Shown: positions 34,261 to 43,200 of the stretch, piece after piece
How the letters are laid out: the number at the start of each line of letters is the position of its first letter
How positions within the stretch are numbered: the stretch's first letter is position 1
DNA from: a bacterium
GTDB lineage: Bacteria; Vulcanimicrobiota; JABDET01
Direction: 5' to 3'
DNA: 64,000 nucleotides
NCBI GenBank assembly: GCA_021800275.1
Contig: JAJYZB010000007.1
Location: forward strand, 62,001-126,000
Notes under the pieces: model-generated
Told to the model about the DNA's origin: nothing
The model's input: the letters and a program-made list of their open reading frames with translations, nothing else
Database searches by the model: none
Made by a program: the position numbers and the translations under genes

Positions 34261-35124
34261 ATGGATAATGGAAATCTAACGACTAAGACTGGAACCCTTA
34301 TTCTTATCGGAGGAGCAGAGGACAAACTCCAGGAAAAATTTATCCTTCGAACAGTCTATCAATACTGTGGGGGATCACGAGCTAGAATCACGATCGTACC
34401 CAGCGCCTCTGTCAGTGATGAAAGTGCAGCAGAATATAAAGAAATTTTTACAGATTTTGGCGTTGAAAGGGTTGAGGTTGTTCCTCTTTTCAATCGCAGA
34501 GATGCTAATGAATCACACGTGGTCAAAGAACTGGAATCTTCTACAGGAATTTTTATTGCAGGGGGAGATCAAAGTAAAATCGCAAAAATCCTCCATGGTA
34601 CAAGAGCTTTCGCGGCCATTCAGAATTCTTATCAAAAACATGGGGCTATTATTGCTGGCACCAGCGCTGGAGCAGCAGCAGTCAGCAATCCCATGATTGC
34701 CAGCGGTCCTAAAGGAAGCATTCCAAGAAGTGGAATGGCAAAAATGGCTTCAGGGTTAGGCTTAAGTCATTATTTACTGGTTGATCAACATTTCCACCAA
34801 AGAGACCGTTTAGGTCGCTTAATTGCAGGTGTGTTATCCTATCCTCATATGTTAGGAATAGGAATTGATGAAGATACAGCAGCCATTGTTTCTCCAGATG
34901 ATCATCTTTCTATTCTGGGAAGAGGAACAGTCACCATTGTGGATGCCTGTCAAGCTCAGTGCCTGAATCCATCCACAACCCCGCAAGGAAGCCCTTTGTC
35001 CTTCTCAGAACTTATCATTCATATGTTAATAGCAGGAGAGCTCTTTGATTTGAATAAACGCTCAGTTATCTCTAAGGAGAAAACCCATGAAACTTTTGGA
35101 AAGTCAAGTCTTTCGCGGTCCTAA
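34261..35124 (+). CDS. cphB: Cyanophycinase
   Basis: Serine peptidase of family S51 that breaks cyanophycin (multi-L-arginyl-poly-L-aspartate) into Asp-Arg dipeptides. The nucleophile is Ser135 in AGTSAGAAAVS, and the fold motifs ILIGGAEDKL, GIFIAGGDQ and VDQHFHQRDRLGRL match the family. 287 residues is the usual length. The end overlaps the start of cphA by 38 nt, so synthesis and breakdown enzymes are made together. No clear Shine-Dalgarno sequence precedes the ATG. Confidence 0.95.
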   Translation: MDNGNLTTKTGTLILIGGAEDKLQEKFILRTVYQYCGGSRARITIVPSASVSDESAAEYKEIFTDFGVERVEVVPLFNRRDANESHVVKELESSTGIFIAGGDQSKIAKILHGTRAFAAIQNSYQKHGAIIAGTSAGAAAVSNPMIASGPKGSIPRSGMAKMASGLGLSHYLLVDQHFHQRDRLGRLIAGVLSYPHMLGIGIDEDTAAIVSPDDHLSILGRGTVTIVDACQAQCLNPSTTPQGSPLSFSELIIHMLIAGELFDLNKRSVISKEKTHETFGKSSLSRS

Positions 35125-37741
35125 CATTTACAGTATAAAGCCTGTAATCCGCTTTGTTCTGGATATTGAAGATCTAGAAGAAAAGCCCTCGAATTTAATT
35201 CCTGATTTTTCGGAAGGACTGATTAAAATCCTCCCGTCTCTGCATCAACACCGCTGTTCAGAAGGAGTGCCAGGAGGCTTTGTTTCCAGACTTCAGGAAG
35301 GAACCTGGGCAGGACATATCATCGAGCATATTGCCATTGAGCTGCAGTGTCTTGTTGGAACACAGGTCGGGTTTGGAAGATGCCGTTCCACAGGAAAAAA
35401 AGGACAGTATAATGTCATTTTTTCTTATTTAGTGGAAAAAGTGGGAAAACAGGCGGGACTGACTGCCATCAAAATTGTGGAACATCTGGCTTATGGCAAA
35501 CCCCTGAATTTAAAAGAAGATATGGCTCTTTTATGGCGCATCCTGGATGAAACCAAATATGGACCAAGCACACAGGGGATTATAGATAAAGCTACTGAAC
35601 GAGACATTCCTATCCTTCGTTTAAGTAATCAAAACCTGGTTCAACTCGGACATGGAAAATATCAAAAAAGAATTGAAGCAACTGTTACTTCAATGACAGG
35701 CTTAATCGCTACTGATATTGCAGGAAATAAGCAGCTCACGAAAAGCCTTCTAGGAGACATTGGAATTCCAGTTCCAAAGGGGGATATTGCTCGAACAGTG
35801 GATGAAGCTGTTGAAATTGCAGAAAGCATAGGATACCCAGTTGTTATTAAACCTTTAAATGCGAATCATGGAAAAGGAGTAGCAGTTCAGCTTTTTACTG
35901 CGAAAGAAGTTGTAGAAGCATTTGATCGAGCTGTAGATTTTTCAGATGAAATAGTGGTTGAGCAGTTCATAGAGGGACATGACCACAGGGTTCTGGTTAT
36001 CGGAGGAGAAGTCGTTGCTGCAGCAGAGCGCCTGCCCGCCCATGTTATAGGGGATGGAAAACAAACAGTTGAAGCTCTGCTTGAGATTGAAAACCAGAAC
36101 CCTCTGCGCGGAGAAGGACATGAAAAACCACTTTCAAAAATCGTGGTCAATCTGGAAACAGAGAGATGTCTGGCAAAACAGGGGCTTAATTTGCAGGCGA
36201 TTCCTCGCAGAGGGGAAAAAGTCTGGTTGAAATTTACCGCGAATATCAGCACAGGCGGCACGGCATTAGATCGAACAGACGAAATCCATCCATCTAACCT
36301 GGAGGCTGCCAGACGAGCGGCAAAAGTTATCGGACTGGATATTGCTGGAGTAGATATGATTACTAAGGATATCAGCCAGCCTCTTGAAGAAAACAAAGGG
36401 GCGATCTGTGAGGTAAACGCTGCACCAGGTTTCAGAATGCACCTCCATCCATCTTCTGGAAAACCAAGGGATGTGGCTGGTGCTTTATTGGATATGTTAT
36501 TTCCGCCAAACTCACCCTCCAGGGTCCCGATTGTGGCAATTACAGGAACCAATGGAAAAACCACTACTTCCAGAATGTTGGCTCATATTCTTAAATTAAG
36601 TGGACATAAAGTAGGACTGACCACAACAGATGGTCTTTATATAGATGGGAAGCGTCTTCTGCAGGGGGACCTCACCGGTCCATGGTCAGCCCAAATCGTG
36701 CTTCGAGATCCAAACGTTGATTTTGCGGTTCTGGAGACGGCAAGAGGTGGAATCTTGCGATCAGGATTAGGATTTGACACGTGCCAGATTGGAATCATTA
36801 CTAACGTTTCTGCTGACCATCTGGGTTTGCGAGGAATTGAAACAGTGGAAGAACTAGCTTATGTTAAATCACTGGTTGTTGAAGTCGTGCAGGACAATGG
36901 CTATTCCATTTTAAATGCTGAAGATCCAAACGTGAAATTGATTACCGAGAGAGCTCATGGTAAAATTTGTTATTTTTCTATCAATCCCAATCATGAGTTA
37001 TTTCAAAAACATATCAAAAAACAGGGAATCGGTATTACACTCAAAAAAACGCTCATGATTGTTAAGCATGGAAACAAGATCATTCCAATTATTGATGTGA
37101 AAGAAATTCCTGCGACATTTAACGGACTTGCTGTTTTTAATACAGCCAATGCTATGGCTGCTGCTCTAGCCGCTTATCTTACAAATGTTAATTTAGAAGA
37201 TATTAGAACAGGACTTAAAACTTTTAACACTAATTTCTATCTGTCCCCAGGAAGGTTAAATCTTATCCAGGTGAGAGATTTTCAGGTTTTAATTGATTAT
37301 GCACATAATATTGAAGCCTATCGCAATATCACTCAATTTATCCACAAGCTTTCTGCTGACCGCAGAATCGGAATTGTTGCAGCTCCAGGAGACAGGCGAG
37401 ACGTAGATCTTATGGAAATTGGGAAAATTGCAGGAGAAGCTTTTGATAAACTAATTATTAAAGAAGACGAAGATACGCGAGGAAGGCAGCCCGGCGAAAT
37501 AGCTAATTTATTAGAAAAAGCGGCCCTTGCTGCAGGCAGGCAGCCTGAGGACATACAGATTATTTTAAATGAATTTGAAGCTGTTAGCAAAACTTTAAAA
37601 GAAGCCAAAAAAGACGATCTAATCGTCATTACTGCAGCTAAAATTCAGCAGACTTTTGATCAGGTTGAGAGCTTTCGAAATGGAGCCGCTAAAAATTTGG
37701 GTATAATAAAAGAGATAAAATTGGTTTCAAAGGAGGGCTGA
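35087..37741 (+). CDS. cphA: Cyanophycin synthetase
   Basis: Makes the nitrogen-storage polymer cyanophycin from Asp and Arg using ATP. The 884 residues have the known three-part order: an N-terminal domain (GPNIYSIKPVIRF...), an ATP-grasp domain (PVVIKPLNANHGKGVAV) and a Mur-ligase-like domain with P-loop GTNGKTTTS at 487-495. AAGGAG lies about 9 nt before the ATG, within cphB. The NmrA-like gene follows after 2 nt. This is an intact primer-dependent CphA-type enzyme by length and domain order. Confidence 0.97.
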   Translation: MKLLESQVFRGPNIYSIKPVIRFVLDIEDLEEKPSNLIPDFSEGLIKILPSLHQHRCSEGVPGGFVSRLQEGTWAGHIIEHIAIELQCLVGTQVGFGRCRSTGKKGQYNVIFSYLVEKVGKQAGLTAIKIVEHLAYGKPLNLKEDMALLWRILDETKYGPSTQGIIDKATERDIPILRLSNQNLVQLGHGKYQKRIEATVTSMTGLIATDIAGNKQLTKSLLGDIGIPVPKGDIARTVDEAVEIAESIGYPVVIKPLNANHGKGVAVQLFTAKEVVEAFDRAVDFSDEIVVEQFIEGHDHRVLVIGGEVVAAAERLPAHVIGDGKQTVEALLEIENQNPLRGEGHEKPLSKIVVNLETERCLAKQGLNLQAIPRRGEKVWLKFTANISTGGTALDRTDEIHPSNLEAARRAAKVIGLDIAGVDMITKDISQPLEENKGAICEVNAAPGFRMHLHPSSGKPRDVAGALLDMLFPPNSPSRVPIVAITGTNGKTTTSRMLAHILKLSGHKVGLTTTDGLYIDGKRLLQGDLTGPWSAQIVLRDPNVDFAVLETARGGILRSGLGFDTCQIGIITNVSADHLGLRGIETVEELAYVKSLVVEVVQDNGYSILNAEDPNVKLITERAHGKICYFSINPNHELFQKHIKKQGIGITLKKTLMIVKHGNKIIPIIDVKEIPATFNGLAVFNTANAMAAALAAYLTNVNLEDIRTGLKTFNTNFYLSPGRLNLIQVRDFQVLIDYAHNIEAYRNITQFIHKLSADRRIGIVAAPGDRRDVDLMEIGKIAGEAFDKLIIKEDEDTRGRQPGEIANLLEKAALAAGRQPEDIQIILNEFEAVSKTLKEAKKDDLIVITAAKIQQTFDQVESFRNGAAKNLGIIKEIKLVSKEG

Positions 37742-37743
37742 TC

Positions 37744-38622
37744 ATGGCAAATTTAGGAATCACGAAAGAAGATCTTGTCTTGGTTGTCGGAGCTACTGGA
37801 AGGCAGGGTGGAGCAGTGGCAAAGAAACTTCTTGAAAACAACTGGAAAATCAGAGTTTTAGCTCGAAAATCGGAAAAAGCCTTTGAACTAAAAGAAAAAG
37901 GAGCTGAAATTTTCATTGGAAATCTGGATGAGCCCTCCATAATTGAAAAAGCGTTTCAAGGTGTTTCTGGAGTTTTTTCAGTCCAAAACTTTTGGGAAGC
38001 AGGGTATGAAAAAGAAATTGCCCAGGGGAAACTTCTGGCGGATCTGGCAAAAAAGTATCAAGTCAGGCATTTTATTTACAGTTCTGTTCAGAGCGCCAAC
38101 CGGAAAACAGGGATTCCTCATTTTGAAAGCAAATGGGAAATAGAAGAATACATTCGACAATTAAAACTTCCCTATACTATTTTGAGACCTGTATTTTTGA
38201 TGCAGAACTTTCTATATCCTAATTTTAAAAAAGCCATTGAATCAGGTGTTCTCCCCATGGAAGTAAAATCTAACCGTCAGCTCCAAATGGTTAATGTAGA
38301 TCATGTTGGAGATTTTGCTCAATTAAGTTTTGCAAAACAGTTGATTGGAGAAGAACTTGATCTGGCAAGTGAGGAATTAACCCCTGTCCAGATGGCTGAT
38401 GTTTTCAGCAAAGCTCTTGGAAAACATGTCAAATATATGAATGTTCCATTAGAGGAATCTGAAAGAACAAAGGGAAAAGAATGGGCAAAAATGTTTGAGT
38501 GGTTCAATAAAGTGGGATATAATGTTAATATACAGCAGCTGAAATCCAGATATGGACTACCATTGATGGATTTAAACACATTTGTATATCGAATCTGGAT
38601 TCCACAAAAACTGGCTGTTTGA
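37744..38622 (+). CDS. NmrA-family NAD(P)-binding protein
   Basis: Rossmann-fold protein of the atypical short-chain dehydrogenase (NmrA/HSCARG-like) group, 292 residues. The nucleotide-binding motif [12 protein letters not shown] is near residue 15; later [24 protein letters not shown] matches NmrA-like proteins. Such proteins act as redox sensors or quinone/ether reductases. AAAGGAGGG precedes the ATG. It is placed tightly between cphA and dcd, so it is co-transcribed with cyanophycin metabolism; a link to nitrogen or redox sensing is speculation. Confidence 0.9.
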   Translation: MANLGITKEDLVLVVGATGRQGGAVAKKLLENNWKIRVLARKSEKAFELKEKGAEIFIGNLDEPSIIEKAFQGVSGVFSVQNFWEAGYEKEIAQGKLLADLAKKYQVRHFIYSSVQSANRKTGIPHFESKWEIEEYIRQLKLPYTILRPVFLMQNFLYPNFKKAIESGVLPMEVKSNRQLQMVNVDHVGDFAQLSFAKQLIGEELDLASEELTPVQMADVFSKALGKHVKYMNVPLEESERTKGKEWAKMFEWFNKVGYNVNIQQLKSRYGLPLMDLNTFVYRIWIPQKLAV

Positions 38623-39197
38623 TGGTTTTAAGCGATAAAACAATCAGAGAGGAGATTAATGCAGGAAGGATTGTGATTGATCCCTTTCAGCCTTCCTGCA
38701 TCCAACCTTCCAGTGTGGATTTACATGTAGATCGATATTTTCGAGTTTTTCGCAACTCCAGATATCCCTTTATTGATGTTCGAAAACCTCAAGAAGATTT
38801 AACAGAACTAATCGAAGTTAAAGAGGATGAACCTTTTATTCTGCATCCAGGGGAATTTGCTTTAGGTTCAACACTTGAAAAAGTGATCCTGCCGGATGAT
38901 ATTGTAGCTCGTCTTGAAGGAAAAAGCTCACTCGGAAGACTTGGACTTTTAATTCATTCTACTGCCGGATTTATTGATCCGGGTTGGAAAGGAAATTTAA
39001 CGTTAGAACTATCGAATGTAGCGAATCTTCCAATCACGCTTTACTTCGGAATGAAAATTGGTCAGATTTCTTTTCTGCGCTGCACAACTCCTGTAGAGCA
39101 TCCCTATGGATCAAAAGTTTTAGGCAGCCGTTATCAAGAACAAAAAGGTCCAACCCCTAGTCGTTTTTATTTGGATTTTACAAAAACCACTTCCTAA
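38622..39197 (+). CDS. dcd: dCTP deaminase
   Basis: Converts dCTP to dUTP (or dUMP in bifunctional forms). The trimer active-site signature [20 protein letters not shown] and the N-terminal [16 protein letters not shown] are present, as is the C-terminal [15 protein letters not shown]. The ATG at 38622 overlaps the NmrA stop (TGATG). 191 residues. It lies ahead of the pyrimidine genes pyrR, pyrB and pyrC. Confidence 0.96.
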   Translation: MVLSDKTIREEINAGRIVIDPFQPSCIQPSSVDLHVDRYFRVFRNSRYPFIDVRKPQEDLTELIEVKEDEPFILHPGEFALGSTLEKVILPDDIVARLEGKSSLGRLGLLIHSTAGFIDPGWKGNLTLELSNVANLPITLYFGMKIGQISFLRCTTPVEHPYGSKVLGSRYQEQKGPTPSRFYLDFTKTTS

Positions 39198-39232
39198 AAT
39201 AAATGAATTATCATGAGGAGGCAGTTCACATA

Positions 39233-39784
39233 ATGAGCAAACTCGTGTTAAAACAATCATCCCTGGTTCTTGATGAAGAACGAATTCAAAGAACGCTGTC
39301 ACGAATGGCGCATGAAATTTTAGAAAATCATAAAGGAACTGATAATCTAGCTCTTATTGGGATAAGAACACGCGGCGTTTTTTTAAGCGAAAGACTGTCA
39401 AAAGAGATTGAAAAATTAGAAAAAACGAAAATCCCAACAGGGATTTTAGACATTACGCTGTATCGGGATGATCTATCGCTGCTGTCTGATTTCCCTGTGA
39501 TGAAAAAAACTGAAGTTTCATTTGATGTGAACGAGAAAAAAATTATTCTGGTGGATGATGTCCTTTTTACGGGAAGAACAGTTCGAGCCGCTATTGATGA
39601 AATTTTAGATCTGGGAAGACCCTTAATGATCCAGCTTGCAGTATTAATTGACCGTGGACACAGAGAACTTCCCTTTTGCGCTGATTTTGTGGGAAAAAAT
39701 TTGCCAACTTCTAAAAAAGAACATGTGGATGTTCGCCTGAAAGAATGTGATACTGAAGAAGGGGTCTGGATTTCAAAACCATAA
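39233..39784 (+). CDS. pyrR: Pyrimidine operon regulator / uracil phosphoribosyltransferase PyrR
   Basis: RNA-binding attenuation or translation regulator of pyrimidine genes, with weak UPRTase activity. The phosphoribosyltransferase signature [14 protein letters not shown] and the PyrR block DITLYRDDL are clear. ATG at 39233 gives the normal N-terminus (about 183 residues) with GGAGG about 11 nt upstream. pyrB follows with a 138-nt leader that contains a PyrR-site-like hairpin. Confidence 0.97.
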   Translation: MSKLVLKQSSLVLDEERIQRTLSRMAHEILENHKGTDNLALIGIRTRGVFLSERLSKEIEKLEKTKIPTGILDITLYRDDLSLLSDFPVMKKTEVSFDVNEKKIILVDDVLFTGRTVRAAIDEILDLGRPLMIQLAVLIDRGHRELPFCADFVGKNLPTSKKEHVDVRLKECDTEEGVWISKP

Positions 39785-39890
39785 AAAATACTTTGTTTCT
39801 GGTGGTCATTTGCCGCAAAATTACTCCCCTCAGAAATGATTCTGCAGGAATTTAGACATCAGCAGAGAAAAAAAAAAATTAACCTTTAAA

Positions 39891-39918
39891 TTCGATCCTT
39901 GAGAGGTCGAGAAGGAGG
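39891..39918 (+). promoter_or_regulatory. PyrR-binding-loop-like hairpin next to the pyrB Shine-Dalgarno
   Basis: The leader reads GATCCTTGAGAGGTC (39894-39908), close to the known PyrR RNA consensus ARUCCNGNGAGGYU, with one extra base in the loop. CGATCC can pair with GGTCG. The hairpin directly abuts GAAGGAGG (39911-39918), the pyrB ribosome-binding site. This suggests translational repression by PyrR. Confidence 0.55.
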
Positions 39919-39922
39919 AAAA

Positions 39923-40903
39923 ATGAAAAAAGATTTACTCGGCTTAGAAGAAACCTCAACAGAAGAGATTAAATTTTATCTGGACACAGCAGAAACCTTC
40001 AAAGAAATTTTATCTCGCCCTATTAAAAAAGTCCCTACTTTACGAGGAAAAACAATCGTTACTTTATTTTATGAACCCTCTACAAGAACCCGCATGAGTT
40101 TTGAATTAGCAGGAAAAAGGATGGGAGCTGATCTTTCCAATATCTCTGTTTCAGGTTCCAGCATTGAAAAAGGGGAATCTCTCAAAGATACGGTTAGAAC
40201 GATTGAAGCCATGGGAATAGACATGATTATTATTAGGCACGGAAAAGCAGGGGCGCCTCATCTGGCAGCTAAAACAATTAAAGCCAGTGTTGTTAATGCG
40301 GGTGACGGAGCCCATGAACATCCAACTCAGGGACTTTTAGATTTATTTACCATCCAGGAGAAAAAAAGAAGAATTGATGGACTGAATATTTTAATTATCG
40401 GTGATATTGCTCATTCTAGAGTTGCCAGAAGTGATATTTGGGGAATCACAAAAATGGGGGGGAGAGTGACGGTCTGCGGACCCCCTACCCTGATTCCTGT
40501 TGAAATTGAAAAAATGGGAGTTGACATATCTTATTCTCTTGATTCTATTCTTCCCCAAGCAGATGTCATTTATATTTTAAGACTGCAGTTGGAACGTCAG
40601 AAAAAAGGACTTTTTCCTTCAATTCAAGAGTACATTGACTACTATGCGATTACAAAAGAAAGATTAGCCAGAGCTAAATCGGATGTATTAATTATGCACC
40701 CAGGTCCTATGAACATTGGACTTGAAATTACAGAAGATGTAGCGACTTCTTCTCATTCTGTCATTGAAGAACAGGTATTGAATGGGGTTGCTGTCCGAAT
40801 GGCAGTCTTAAATTATCTTCTGGAGGAGCACTCTCCCTTGAAAACAGGGAATCTCTTTTCAAAAGATCTGGTATCAACAGCCCCTATGCGAAGATCGGAA
40901 TGA
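39923..40903 (+). CDS. pyrB: Aspartate carbamoyltransferase, catalytic chain
   Basis: First committed step of pyrimidine synthesis, joining carbamoyl phosphate and aspartate. The carbamoyl-phosphate motif FYEPSTRTRMSFE and the later DGAHEHPTQGLLD, then MHPGPMNIG, are diagnostic. ATG at 39923 is chosen over 39899 because GAAGGAGG lies just 4 nt upstream and homologues begin there. About 326 residues. No pyrI regulatory chain is seen; pyrC follows 56 nt downstream. Confidence 0.97.
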   Translation: MKKDLLGLEETSTEEIKFYLDTAETFKEILSRPIKKVPTLRGKTIVTLFYEPSTRTRMSFELAGKRMGADLSNISVSGSSIEKGESLKDTVRTIEAMGIDMIIIRHGKAGAPHLAAKTIKASVVNAGDGAHEHPTQGLLDLFTIQEKKRRIDGLNILIIGDIAHSRVARSDIWGITKMGGRVTVCGPPTLIPVEIEKMGVDISYSLDSILPQADVIYILRLQLERQKKGLFPSIQEYIDYYAITKERLARAKSDVLIMHPGPMNIGLEITEDVATSSHSVIEEQVLNGVAVRMAVLNYLLEEHSPLKTGNLFSKDLVSTAPMRRSE

Positions 40904-40959
40904 ATTAATGCCAAGGTGCTCCATACTTTGCAAGGACTGACTGCAGTGAGGAGGAAAAC

Positions 40960-42252
40960 ATGAAAATCATCATTAAAAATGCGCATCTTTTCGACCCATC
41001 TGAAAATCTGGACAATGTTTCAGATCTTTTAATCGAAAATGAAAAAATTATTGGAATTGGAAAAAATTTATCTTCTGACAGCGCCTCAATATACAATATG
41101 GAAGGGAAAACGGTTTTCCCTGGATTCATGGATATGCATGTTCATCTCAGAGAACCTGGAAGAGAAGATAAAGAAACCATTGGAACTGGATGTAAAGCTG
41201 CTTCACAAGGAGGATTTACAGCCATTGCCTGTATGCCCAACACAAATCCTCCGCTTGACGATGTTTCAGTCCTTCATTATGTTTTAAATAAATCTAAAAA
41301 TGCCCCTGTCAAAGTTTATCCTACTGCCTGTGTTTCTAAAGGACAAAAGGGAGAAGAGATCACGGAAATGGGAAAACTGGCAGAAGAAGGCGCAGTCGCT
41401 TTTTCAGATGATGGGAAACCAGTGAAAACGGCAGAGCTTATGAGAAGAGCGATGGAATATTCAAAATTGGTGGACAAAGTAATTATTGATCATAATGAAG
41501 AAGAGACTTTAGCTCAAGGAGTTATGCACGAAGGGTATTATTCCACTCTCCTGGGATTAAAAGGGATCCCTTCAGAATGTGAGAGTATTGCTGTCGCAAG
41601 AAATATTCTGTTAGCCGAATTAACAGGTGGAAAATATCATGCAGCTCATTTATCCTCTGCCAAAAGCGTGGATCTCATCCGAAAAGCGAAAGAAAAAGGG
41701 TTAAATGTTACAGCAGAAGTGACGATTCATCATCTACTTTTAACCCATGAATCTCTTACCACTTATGATGCGAATTATAAAATCAATCCTCCTTTAAGAA
41801 CTGAAAAAGACAGAGAAGCCCTTATTAAAGGTGTACAGGATGGAACCATAGGCTGCATTGTCAGTGATCATGCCCCACATACACGCGAAGAAAAAGAGAT
41901 GGAGTTCGACCTCGCTCCTTTTGGAATTTCTGGAGTAGAAATTTTAATACCGCTTCTATTTAGTGAACTTATATTAAAAGGAAAAATTTCATTAAAAAAA
42001 GCCGTTGAAGCTTTATCTTATTCCCCCTATAAAATTTTAGGGCTGGCTCCTCCTAGAATTAAAATAAATGGACCTGCCGATCTGACAATTTTAGATTTAA
42101 AGGCTGCTGAAACCATTCGTGTTTCTGAATTCAAATCAAAAGGCAAAAATTCCCCTTATGACGGGAAAACTGTCACTGGAATTCCTGTAATGACAGTGGT
42201 AAATGGCAAGATAGAAATGGAAAAAACAACAGCCGCATTGGCCCTCACGTAA
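40960..42252 (+). CDS. pyrC: Dihydroorotase
   Basis: Zinc enzyme closing carbamoyl-aspartate to dihydroorotate. Type I dihydroorotase features: DMHVHLREPGREDKE with two zinc-binding His, the NTNPP substrate motif (CMPNTNPPLDD), HLSSAKSV and SDHAPHTREEKE. 430 residues. AGGAGG lies 6-7 nt before the ATG. It converges with rpsI, leaving only 8 nt between stops and no recognised terminator. Confidence 0.97.
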   Translation: MKIIIKNAHLFDPSENLDNVSDLLIENEKIIGIGKNLSSDSASIYNMEGKTVFPGFMDMHVHLREPGREDKETIGTGCKAASQGGFTAIACMPNTNPPLDDVSVLHYVLNKSKNAPVKVYPTACVSKGQKGEEITEMGKLAEEGAVAFSDDGKPVKTAELMRRAMEYSKLVDKVIIDHNEEETLAQGVMHEGYYSTLLGLKGIPSECESIAVARNILLAELTGGKYHAAHLSSAKSVDLIRKAKEKGLNVTAEVTIHHLLLTHESLTTYDANYKINPPLRTEKDREALIKGVQDGTIGCIVSDHAPHTREEKEMEFDLAPFGISGVEILIPLLFSELILKGKISLKKAVEALSYSPYKILGLAPPRIKINGPADLTILDLKAAETIRVSEFKSKGKNSPYDGKTVTGIPVMTVVNGKIEMEKTTAALALT

Positions 42253-42260
42253 CTAAAACT

Positions 42261-42674
42261 CTATCGTTTGCTGAACTGGAATGACTTTCGGGCGCGTTTG
42301 CGTCCGTATTTTTTTCTCTCTTTAACTCGCGGATCACGGGTTAGAAAACCAGACTGACGAAGGGGTTTTCTAAATTCGAGATTCGCGGAAAGCAGGGCTC
42401 TAGAAATTCCATGTCTAACTGCTCCAACTTGACCGGACAATCCCCCACCTTGAATCCTTGCGATAACATTATACTGCCCTTCAGTTCCAGTAGCTGTAAA
42501 AGGTTCTTTCAGCATTGCCACAAACATATTTCTTTTTCCGAAATAAACTTCAGCGGGTTTTTCGTTAACTATGACTTTTCCATCGCCAGGAGTCAGCCAG
42601 ACACGGGCAATCGCTGTTTTCCTTCGGCCTGTACCATAATATCGAGTTTGCTGGGATGATGATTTCGCTTTCAC
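42261..42674 (-). CDS. rpsI: 30S ribosomal protein S9
   Basis: Small-subunit protein whose C-terminal tail contacts P-site t[18 protein letters not shown] near the N-terminus and the basic tail [17 protein letters not shown] are typical. The start is GTG at 42674, with AGGAGG 5 nt upstream. 137 residues. It follows rplM by 38 nt, the conserved rplM-rpsI pair. Confidence 0.98.
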   Translation of the reverse strand: MKAKSSSQQTRYYGTGRRKTAIARVWLTPGDGKVIVNEKPAEVYFGKRNMFVAMLKEPFTATGTEGQYNVIARIQGGGLSGQVGAVRHGISRALLSANLEFRKPLRQSGFLTRDPRVKERKKYGRKRARKSFQFSKR

Positions 42675-42712
42675 AACTTCCTCCTAAATAAGAATTTCCA
42701 GGTCATTTTCAA

Positions 42713-43111
42713 TTAAACAATTAGAGGTTTAGGATCTTGCGCCTGATGGGGATGCTGAGAACCAACATAGATTTTAAGCTTCTTCAATCTTCGATCTCGC
42801 AATTTATTCTGGGGCAGCATTCCTTTTACTGCTAATGCAATAATCCGTTCAGGGTGTTTTGCTCTCATCTCTTTCAGAGATACTTCTTTCAATCCGCCAG
42901 GATATTGAGAATGGCGATAATATCTTTTTTGTTCTTCCTTTTGTCCAGTCACTTTTACTTTTTCAGCATTTGTTACGATCACAAAATCGCCCACATCCTG
43001 ATGTGGAACAAAAGTGGGTTTGTGTTTGCCACTGAGAACTTGAGCAATTCGAACCGCTAATCTACCTAAGGTTTTGCCTTCTGCATCTACAAAATACCAA
43101 TCTTTTTCCAT
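42713..43111 (-). CDS. rplM: 50S ribosomal protein L13
   Basis: Early-assembly large-subunit protein. The sequence [18 protein letters not shown] and the block [14 protein letters not shown] match L13. At 132 residues it is about ten shorter at the N-terminus than usual; the in-frame upstream codons reach a stop without a start codon, so the ATG at 43111 stands. First gene of the rplM-rpsI unit. Confidence 0.97.
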   Translation of the reverse strand: MEKDWYFVDAEGKTLGRLAVRIAQVLSGKHKPTFVPHQDVGDFVIVTNAEKVKVTGQKEEQKRYYRHSQYPGGLKEVSLKEMRAKHPERIIALAVKGMLPQNKLRDRRLKKLKIYVGSQHPHQAQDPKPLIV

Positions 43112-43200
43112 AACTTTTCTATATTTTGAAGAAAAAACTTAAATTCCTGCTGAAATAGTAGAATCTTTTTTAAAAAAATTTTGAAGCAGAATGCCAAAGG

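Noticed and set aside
35887-36564. 225-codon open frame antisense to cphA
   Set aside because: Antisense to conserved ATP-grasp/Mur-ligase coding sequence, with a composition typical of shadow frames and no ribosome-binding site.
40906-40959. Second PyrR site before pyrC
   Set aside because: The gap has an ACTGCAGT palindrome and AGGAGG, but no match to the PyrR consensus.
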